From contig DASZYD010000016.1 of the NCBI GenBank assembly GCA_035545555.1, positions 1-9,486 of the forward strand: 9,486 bases of DNA, read 5' to 3'. The notes below the pieces were generated by a model. That model saw only the letters and a list, made by a program, of their open reading frames with translations, was not told where the DNA came from and searched no databases. Shown in pieces: positions 4,676 through 9,486 of the stretch. The position numbers and the translations under genes are program-made. Source of the stretch: JANWHZ01 sp035545555 (GTDB taxonomy: Bacteria; Patescibacteriota; Saccharimonadia; Saccharimonadales; UBA4665). Positions within the stretch are counted from its first letter, which is position 1. Every line of letters starts with the position of its first letter.

Positions 4676-6172
4676 TTAGGCCTTTGCCTTTCGGCGCAGC
4701 GGCAAGAGGCTGAAGCGGCGTTTCTTGGGGCTGGCGATGTCTTTGGACTCCATGTCGGCAAAGAAATCCGGCTGGGCATATTGGTCGTAGGTAACCATAA
4801 GGGCGCGGGATTCAAGCGCGCGGAGCGTCTGCAGGCTGACCGACACCAGGATGAGAATGCTGGTACCGCTGATGGCGACGCTCACCGGCACGACCATCTG
4901 AGCGACAATCGGCAAGAGCGCCAGGACGCCGAGCGAGAAGGCACCAAACAGCGTCAGGCGGTTGACAAGCTTGCTGAGGTAGTGCTCGGTCCGCTGGCCG
5001 GAGCGCACGCCCTCAATAAAGCCGCCCTGCTTCTGCAGATTCTCTGCAATATCTTTGGCATTGAAGACCATACTGGTGTAGAAGAAGGTGAAGATAAAGA
5101 CCAGGAAGAAGTATACGGCCGGGTAAATCAGCGGCGTCAAGTTGCCGCCGGCCAGTGCGCCGTACGACGGCGGCTGGAACCAGCTGGCCAAATGGGTACC
5201 CAGGGTCTGCAGGCGCAGGCTGGGGTTGGTCGTGAGCAGCTGGCCGACAAAGCTGGGGATGCTCAAGAACGCCACGGCAAAAATAATCGGGATCACGCCG
5301 GCAGTAAGCAGCTTGATGGGCAACACCGTGGTGATGCCGCCGTAGGTCCGGTTCCCTTGTACGCGCTTGGCATAATTGACGGTAACATTGCGCGATGCCT
5401 CATTAAGCTTCACGACCGCCCAGGTTACGATCAGAATGGCGATGATTGCCAGCGCGCTGAACAATAGCGACTTCTTGTCCAGGGGTATGGCATGCCCGAA
5501 GATTTTGAACCGGTCATTCGTACCCAGGTACGCCGTAGCAACACTGGTGACAGTCTCCGGCAAGCGGCTGACAATACCCACGGCAATGATAAGGGAGATG
5601 CCGTTGCCGAGCCCCTGCTCGGTCACTAGTTCACCTAGCCACATCAGCAGCATCGAGCCGCCGCTCAGGGCAGCGATCATCAGCACCCATTGCAGTATAG
5701 ACGTATGCGCGGTGATATCACCCACACCACCGACGCTCTGCGCCACCTGACGGATCAGGTAAATCGAGCCGATGGACTGCATGATTGCCAGCGGTAACGT
5801 AAGGATGCGGGTGTATTGGTTGAGCTTCTTCTGGCCGTACTCCCCTTCTTTCTGCATGGCCTCAAGCTGCGGGATGGCGCGCGTCAGCAGCTGCATGATC
5901 ACCTGGGCATTGATGTAGGGGCCCAGGCCGGCAATCATGATGGAAAAGTTTGCCAGCGCACCGCCGCTCAGGACGTTAATAAAGCTCAGCAGCTGGGGAG
6001 AATTGGAGGAGTTAAAGAGGTTCTCGAGCACTTGCTTGAGTGTTTGCGGATCGCTGATCGGCACCGGCAGATGAGCCAGGATGCGATAGACCAGCAGAAT
6101 ACCCAAGACCGCTACTATGCGTTTGCGCATGTCCGGATGGCTGAGTGAACGCCAGATTACTTTCCAGTTCAT
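4676..6172 (-). CDS. secY: Protein translocase subunit SecY
   Basis: SecY is the channel subunit of the SecYEG translocon in the cytoplasmic membrane, passing unfolded proteins outward or into the bilayer. The 498 residues contain about ten hydrophobic segments. Signature 1 is at about 80-96 (IAGLGPYINAQVIMQLL), just after the plug region (SGGALANFSIMIAG). Signature 2 is at about 178-196 (WLGELVTEQGLGNGISLII). The cytoplasmic C4-C5 region includes ENLQKQGGFIEGVRSGQRT, near residues used for SecA and ribosome docking. TM10 carries GTSILILVSVSLQTLRALES. It is longer than E. coli SecY (443), with an expanded external loop before TM8 and a basic tail (KKRRFSLLPLRRKAKA). AAAGGAT lies about 10 nt before the ATG. 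It is separated from rplO by a terminator, so it probably has its own promoter. Confidence 0.98.
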   Translation of the reverse strand: MNWKVIWRSLSHPDMRKRIVAVLGILLVYRILAHLPVPISDPQTLKQVLENLFNSSNSPQLLSFINVLSGGALANFSIMIAGLGPYINAQVIMQLLTRAIPQLEAMQKEGEYGQKKLNQYTRILTLPLAIMQSIGSIYLIRQVAQSVGGVGDITAHTSILQWVLMIAALSGGSMLLMWLGELVTEQGLGNGISLIIAVGIVSRLPETVTSVATAYLGTNDRFKIFGHAIPLDKKSLLFSALAIIAILIVTWAVVKLNEASRNVTVNYAKRVQGNRTYGGITTVLPIKLLTAGVIPIIFAVAFLSIPSFVGQLLTTNPSLRLQTLGTHLASWFQPPSYGALAGGNLTPLIYPAVYFFLVFIFTFFYTSMVFNAKDIAENLQKQGGFIEGVRSGQRTEHYLSKLVNRLTLFGAFSLGVLALLPIVAQMVVPVSVAISGTSILILVSVSLQTLRALESRALMVTYDQYAQPDFFADMESKDIASPKKRRFSLLPLRRKAKA

Positions 6173-6207
6173 CGTGCCGAATATCCTTTCTGTCGGTCAG
6201 TGCCCGT

Positions 6208-6236
6208 GGGCCCGGTACCACGCGATACCGCAGCCC
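6208..6236 (-). promoter_or_regulatory. Hairpin in the secY 5' leader
   Basis: The minus-strand transcript can form GGGC (6236-6233)-CGGTA (6230-6226)-8-nt loop-TACCG (6217-6213)-GCCC (6211-6208), a 9-bp stem with a 2/1-nt internal loop. It ends 35 nt before the secY ATG. It is not followed by U residues. A leader structure of this size could control secY translation or stability. This is inference; no known riboswitch or ribosomal-protein site is recognised. Confidence 0.35.
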
Positions 6237-6266
6237 GGACGCCTGTCATACCTACCCTTGTCACTC

Positions 6267-6293
6267 ACTCTATTTAAGCACAGCGGCTGTAAA
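6267..6293 (-). promoter_or_regulatory. Weak candidate promoter of secY
   Basis: TTTACA (6293-6288) on the minus strand matches the -35 boxes before infA and the orphan gene. The nearest -10-like hexamer at tolerable distance is TAGAGT (6272-6267), only 15 nt away. An alternative reading is TTCGGA-17 nt-TTAAAT. A promoter is expected here because an intrinsic terminator sits just upstream, but its exact position is uncertain. Confidence 0.3.
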
Positions 6294-6303
6294 ATCCGAA
6301 GTT

Positions 6304-6340
6304 AAAAACGCGGCGGATACCACGAGGGTATGCCGCCGCG
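6304..6340 (-). terminator. Intrinsic terminator after rplO
   Basis: A 13-bp GC-rich stem, CGCGGCGG plus ATACC (6309-6321) pairing with GGTAT plus CCGCCGCG (6327-6340, one bulged G), closes a 5-nt loop. On the minus strand it is followed directly by TTTTT (6308-6304). It begins about 17 nt after the rplO stop and should end the rplE-to-rplO transcript before secY. Confidence 0.85.
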
Positions 6341-6356
6341 CGCGAGGACCGTAACG

Positions 6357-6842
6357 CTATTTCTTGGCTTTTGCCGCCTTCTTAGCGGTTACAGGGCGCG
6401 CCAGGCGTGGGGTAGCTTCAAAGCTGCCGCCGGCCTTTTCGATCAGCGCAATCGCGCCGGCACTGGCCGCCGGTAGTTTGACCGTCACCTTTTTGGTGAG
6501 GTCGCCATGACCGGCCAGAACCTTGATGGTTACATACGGGTTCGCGATGAGGCCCTGCGTGGCGAGCGTCTCGGCATCAACGGTCTTGCCGGCAAACCGT
6601 TCCAGTTGGCCGGTGTAGACATTTGTTGCCTTAGGACGGCGGCTGGCAAAGCCGGGCAGCTTGGGTAGATGCTGCATCAGCGGGGTCTGGCCGCCTTCAA
6701 AACCGGGACGGCGGCTGGCACCTTGGCGGGCGCCCTGTCCCTTGGTCCCGCGGCCGGCAGTCTTGCCTTTACCGCTGGCAATGCCGCGGCCAAGGCGTTT
6801 GCTGGTAGCATGCTTGGTGAGTGAGAGGTTGTTGTACTTCAT
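6357..6842 (-). CDS. rplO: 50S ribosomal protein L15 (uL15)
   Basis: L15 is a late-assembly 50S protein with a long basic N-terminal extension running into 23S rRNA. The 161-residue sequence starts MKYNNLSLTKHATSKRLGRG, followed by the Gly/Arg-rich extension (GKGKTAGRGTKGQGARQG) and GFEGGQTPLMQHLPKLPGF at about residues 48-66. The globular domain from about 75 carries VTIKVLAGHGDLTKKVTVK and a final Lys/Ala tail. The ATG lies only 4 nt after the rpsE stop, leaving no room for rpmD (uL30), which normally sits between them. It is the last gene before the intrinsic terminator. Confidence 0.98.
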   Translation of the reverse strand: MKYNNLSLTKHATSKRLGRGIASGKGKTAGRGTKGQGARQGASRRPGFEGGQTPLMQHLPKLPGFASRRPKATNVYTGQLERFAGKTVDAETLATQGLIANPYVTIKVLAGHGDLTKKVTVKLPAASAGAIALIEKAGGSFEATPRLARPVTAKKAAKAKK

Positions 6843-6846
6843 ATCC

Positions 6847-7428
6847 TTAGGCCTCCTCTACCGCAGCGGCTTTTTCGCGCGGTGCTTTGGCGGCCGGCGT
6901 AGCGGTGGTGCGCGTCACCCACTTGTTGGCCGGCACCAGACGCTGCAGCGCCTCAAGGGTAGCATAGGCAGTGTTGGTGCGGTTAGTCGAGCCCAGCGAT
7001 TTGCTGAGGGCATTATGCACCCCGGCTACTTCAAGGATGGTGCGGACGACGCCGCCGGCGATCAGGCCGGTGCCGGCGCTGGCCGGCTTAATGACCAGAT
7101 GCGTGCCGCCCAGTTTGACCTCAACGTCGTGCGGCAGTGTACCTTTGTAGAGCGGCACCTCAATCAGACTCTTCTTGGCGATCTCGGTTGCTTTGGTGAC
7201 GGCTGACGTCACATCGGCACCTTTGGCCATGCCCATGCCGACACGGCCTTTGTGGTCGCCCAGGACGACCAGGGCGCGGAAGCGGAAGCGGCGGCCGCCT
7301 TTGACCACGCGTGCGACGCGGTCGATGTGAATGGTGCGCTCGTCAAACTGCTTCTCTTCGGGTGCAGTTTCAGGGCGGCGGCCACGCGGGTCGCGGCGAT
7401 TTTGGCGATTTTGCTGTGGTGACATCAT
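6847..7428 (-). CDS. rpsE: 30S ribosomal protein S5 (uS5)
   Basis: S5 lies at the mRNA entry of the 30S subunit and affects decoding fidelity and helicase activity. The 193 residues comprise a polar, Arg-rich N-terminal extension to about 27, then the double-stranded RNA-binding-like domain (IDRVARVVKGGRRFRFRALV, GDHKGRVGMGMAKGADV). The C-terminal domain has GTGLIAGGVVRTILEVAGV and SLGSTNRTN, and is followed by an Ala/Lys tail. Two ATGs occur in tandem (7428 and 7425). The first is chosen because GGAG lies 7 nt from it; the second would be 10 nt away. The start is 1 nt beyond the rplR stop. Confidence 0.98.
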   Translation of the reverse strand: MMSPQQNRQNRRDPRGRRPETAPEEKQFDERTIHIDRVARVVKGGRRFRFRALVVLGDHKGRVGMGMAKGADVTSAVTKATEIAKKSLIEVPLYKGTLPHDVEVKLGGTHLVIKPASAGTGLIAGGVVRTILEVAGVHNALSKSLGSTNRTNTAYATLEALQRLVPANKWVTRTTATPAAKAPREKAAAVEEA

Positions 7429-7429
7429 A

Positions 7430-7786
7430 TTAGAACTCCAGTCCTCCGTTACGCGCAGCCTCGGCTAGTGCCTTGACCCGGCCGTGGTAGAGCTTACTGC
7501 CGCGGTCAAAGACCACTTTGGTTACCTTGGCGGCCTTGGCCTTCTTGGCGATCTCGGCTCCGGCCCACACAGCTTTCTCGGTCATCGTGCCGGTGGCCTG
7601 CTTGGCGCCGACAGTCGACACGTAGGCGATGGTGCGGGAGGAGCTGTCGTCAATCACCTGGGCGGTGATGTGCGCGTTGCTGACGTGCACGCTCAGGCGC
7701 GGACGCTCGGCGGTGCCGCTCACGGTCGCACGGACGCGGCTGTGACGTTGCAGCTGATTGTGTAGTTTGTGGTAAAGGTTATTCAT
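7430..7786 (-). CDS. rplR: 50S ribosomal protein L18 (uL18)
   Basis: L18 binds 5S rRNA with L5 and L25-type proteins in the central protuberance. The 118-residue product has the family length and order: a basic N-terminus (HRVRATVSGTAERPRL-type, here HSRVRATVSGTAERPRL), the strand SVHVSNAHITAQVIDD, and the C-terminal hallmark FDRGSKLYHGRVKALAEAAR followed by NGGLEF. Its ATG is 2 nt after the rplF stop and its stop abuts the rpsE start, so the three are translationally close. Confidence 0.98.
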   Translation of the reverse strand: MNNLYHKLHNQLQRHSRVRATVSGTAERPRLSVHVSNAHITAQVIDDSSSRTIAYVSTVGAKQATGTMTEKAVWAGAEIAKKAKAAKVTKVVFDRGSKLYHGRVKALAEAARNGGLEF

Positions 7787-7788
7787 GA

Positions 7789-8328
7789 CTACTTGTCCTT
7801 GCCTGACTTGCCGCTCTTGCGCAGGATGCGCTCATCGGCATATTTGATACCTTTGCCCTTATATGGCTCCGGCTTCTTTAACGCGCGGATCTCGGCCGCG
7901 ACCTGGCCGACCTGCTGCTTGTCGATACCATTAACGGTGATGGTGTTCTGCTCCACTGCGGCGGTAATGCCCTGCGGCAGCGGGAAGATGACATCGTGCG
8001 ACAGACCCAGGTTGAACTTGAGATTCGCACCTTGGGCGGCAACACGGTAGCCGACGCCGTTAATCTCCAGCTTCTTGGAGAAGCCTTTGCTTACGCCCGT
8101 AACCATGTTGTTCAGCAGCGCGCGCATCAAGCCATGCTTGGCCCGCAACGCCGGCTCGTCGTTCGCCCGAGCAACGACCAGTGTACCATCTTGCTGGGTA
8201 ACGGTGATACCGGGCATGGTGAATTGTTTGAGGGTGCCTTTGCTGCCCGCCACGGTGATTTCGTGGGGGTCGACAGTGATTGTCACACCGCTCGGGATCG
8301 CGATCGGCAGTTTTCCTACTCGACTCAT
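7789..8328 (-). CDS. rplF: 50S ribosomal protein L6 (uL6)
   Basis: L6 sits near the factor-binding site at the base of the L7/L12 stalk. The 179-residue product begins MSRVGKLPIAIPSGVTI, an almost invariant opening. It has two similar alpha/beta domains; between them is the stretch NNMVTGVSKGFSKKLEINGV at about residues 74-93. The C-terminal signature PEPYKGKGIKY is followed by the basic tail RILRKSGKSGKDK. GGAG lies about 12 nt before the ATG in the 21-nt gap after rpsH, the largest gap in this block. Confidence 0.98.
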   Translation of the reverse strand: MSRVGKLPIAIPSGVTITVDPHEITVAGSKGTLKQFTMPGITVTQQDGTLVVARANDEPALRAKHGLMRALLNNMVTGVSKGFSKKLEINGVGYRVAAQGANLKFNLGLSHDVIFPLPQGITAAVEQNTITVNGIDKQQVGQVAAEIRALKKPEPYKGKGIKYADERILRKSGKSGKDK

Positions 8329-8349
8329 ATCTTATACTTTCTCCGTACC

Positions 8350-8754
8350 TTAATATACTTTACAAAGTAACTCGCCGCCGACGCCGGCTTTCTTAGCTTC
8401 CTCACCGGTCAGCAAACCTTTGGAGGTCGAGACGATGACGATACCGCGGCCGCGCTTGATGGTCGGGATCTCTTGGGCTGTGACATATTCGCGCCGGCCG
8501 GGCTTGCTGAGGCGGACAATCTCGGTAATGCGGCTGTTCTCGTGTTCGCCGTGCAGGGTAAGGGTCAGGACCTTGTCGATGCTTTCACCGCTGACACTCA
8601 CGCTATCAATAAAGTGCGTGTTGGCCAGCAGGCGCGCGATGCCTTCCTTGATGTTGGAATGTGGCAGACTGACAGTTGTCTTGCGGGCACCGGCGGCGTT
8701 GCGGATGCGTGTCAGCATGTCGGCGATAGGGTCGGTTGCGATGACGCTATTCAT
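8350..8754 (-). CDS. rpsH: 30S ribosomal protein S8 (uS8)
   Basis: S8 is a primary 16S rRNA binder of the central domain and, in E. coli, the translational repressor of the spc operon. The 134-residue sequence opens with TDPIADMLTRIRNAAGARK, characteristic of S8, and ends with the signature GIVIVSTSKGLLTGEEA and VGGELLCKVY. The ATG is 1 nt past the rpsN stop. I saw no obvious S8-like repressor hairpin inside the window; in E. coli that site lies at rplE, whose start is outside here. Confidence 0.98.
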   Translation of the reverse strand: MNSVIATDPIADMLTRIRNAAGARKTTVSLPHSNIKEGIARLLANTHFIDSVSVSGESIDKVLTLTLHGEHENSRITEIVRLSKPGRREYVTAQEIPTIKRGRGIVIVSTSKGLLTGEEAKKAGVGGELLCKVY

Positions 8755-8755
8755 A

Positions 8756-9025
8756 TTACCAGCTCGCTTTCGTTACGCCCGGGATTTCTCCCTTGGCGGC
8801 ATGCTCGCGGAAGCTGAGCCTGCTCAAACCGAACTGGCGCATGTACGCATGCGGCCGGCCGGTTTCGGCGTCGCGGTTCTTCCAGCGCGTCGGGCTTGAG
8901 TTGCGCGGCAGCTTGGCCAGGCCCTCTTGGTCGCCCAGCGCCTTGAGCTCTGCACGCTTGGCAGCGTACTTCTGGATCATCTTCTGGCGCTTGGCGTCAC
9001 GTACGATGATAGATTTCTTAGCCAT
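8756..9025 (-). CDS. rpsN: 30S ribosomal protein S14 (uS14), zinc-independent long form
   Basis: S14 is a head protein of the 30S subunit. The 89-residue protein is of the longer, cysteine-free type rather than the 61-residue zinc type. The N-terminus has KKSIIVRDAKRQKMIQKYAA. The conserved core is SSPTRWKNRDAETGRPHAYM, then FGLSRLSFREHAAKGEIPG and KASW at the end. No Cys is present in the positions where zinc-binding S14 has C-x-x-C motifs. The ATG overlaps the rplE stop by one base (TAATG), implying coupled translation. Confidence 0.97.
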   Translation of the reverse strand: MAKKSIIVRDAKRQKMIQKYAAKRAELKALGDQEGLAKLPRNSSPTRWKNRDAETGRPHAYMRQFGLSRLSFREHAAKGEIPGVTKASW

Positions 9026-9486
9026 TACTTATTCTCCTTTTCGAACGGCATACCGAACTTTTCGAGTAATGCACGGGAATGTGCCGGGCTATCGCTGCGG
9101 ATGACAAACACAACCTGCAGGCCATGGGCAACGGTTGTCTCGTCGAACGTCAGTTCCGGAAAAACCGACTGGTCGGTCATGCCGAAGCTGTAGTTACCCT
9201 GGCGGTCGAATGCCTTGGCGCTCACCCCGTGGAAGTCACGCAGGCGCGGGATGACGATGCTGATGAGGCGATCCATGAATTCGTACATACGGTCGCCGCG
9301 GAGCGTCACCTTCAGGCCGATCTTCTGGCCTTCGCGCAGCTTAAAGCTGGCAATAGACTTGCGCGAAGTGGTCTGGATAGGCTGCTGGCCGGTGATCTTG
9401 CGCAGCGTGTTGGTCGCGGCGTCCATTACCTTCTTGTCTTCTTTGGCACGGCCCAGACCGACGTTGACTACGATCTTCTCGAGGCG
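9025..9486 (-). CDS. rplE: 50S ribosomal protein L5 (uL5), C-terminal part (cut by window edge)
   Basis: L5 binds 5S rRNA and contacts S13 and the P-site tRNA. The open frame reaches the right edge of the window without a start: the last bases before an internal ATG at 9426 encode RLEKIVVNVGLGRAKEDKK, the typical L5 sequence, so that ATG is not the start. Visible are 153 codons: ITGQQPIQTTSRKSIASFK, LREGQKIGLKVTLRGDRMYE, then GNYSFGMTDQSVFPE and the C-terminal end FGMPFEKENK. About 25 N-terminal residues should lie outside. Confidence 0.97.
   Translation of the reverse strand, partial: RLEKIVVNVGLGRAKEDKKVMDAATNTLRKITGQQPIQTTSRKSIASFKLREGQKIGLKVTLRGDRMYEFMDRLISIVIPRLRDFHGVSAKAFDRQGNYSFGMTDQSVFPELTFDETTVAHGLQVVFVIRSDSPAHSRALLEKFGMPFEKENK

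Noticed and set aside
4781..5467. Plus-strand open frame of 228 codons opposite secY
   Set aside because: Fully antisense to conserved SecY, with low-complexity charged translation and no ribosome site; a shadow frame.
9025..9426. Internal ATG at 9426 as the rplE start
   Set aside because: The frame continues upstream with clear L5 sequence (RLEKIVVNVGLG), so the true start is outside the window.

Overview
This window is the middle of a bacterial ribosomal-protein locus (the spc and alpha operons), read almost entirely on the minus strand. From the right edge leftwards the order is rplE (partial), rpsN, rpsH, rplF, rplR, rpsE, rplO, secY, a non-ribosomal segment, infA, rpmJ, rpsM, rpsK, rpsD, rpoA (partial). 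Three features point to the Patescibacteria/CPR radiation, with Saccharibacteria (TM7) as my best guess from overall resemblance. There is no rpmD (uL30) between rpsE and rplO, a loss known across CPR. The ribosomal proteins S4, S14 and L36 all lack zinc-binding cysteines. The spacing is very compact. UGA behaves as a normal stop codon here, which argues against the UGA-recoding CPR lineages (Gracilibacteria, Absconditabacteria). The phylum is an inference and was not tested by a search.

Layout. Positions 9486-6357 hold rplE-rpsN-rpsH-rplF-rplR-rpsE-rplO with gaps of about 0-21 nt, closed by a textbook intrinsic terminator at 6304-6340. secY (4676-6172) follows with its own 184-nt upstream region containing a hairpin and a weak candidate promoter. 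Positions 2102-542 continue from infA, behind its own good sigma70-type promoter, through rpmJ-rpsM-rpsK-rpsD into rpoA. This second half covers translation initiation (IF-1), the 30S platform and body proteins S13, S11 and S4, and the RNA polymerase alpha subunit. Together the genes make translation, secretion and transcription core parts.

The unusual part is 2538-4675, between secY and infA, where many bacteria carry adk and map; neither is present here. On the plus strand, against all the neighbours, are three small genes of exactly 222 bp. They encode three 73-residue paralogs that align without a gap, with a shared N-terminus (M-x-T-P-G-x-x-G-x-x-Y) and a shared C-terminal tail (S-x-[FY]-D-[ST]-L). 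Divergent to them on the minus strand is a gene for a soluble, roughly 348-residue protein of no family I recognise. The 168-bp region between the divergent genes carries a minus-strand promoter and two plus-strand promoter candidates. I regard the three-paralog family plus the divergent orphan as the best candidate for an undescribed system in this window. Its function cannot be read from the sequence.
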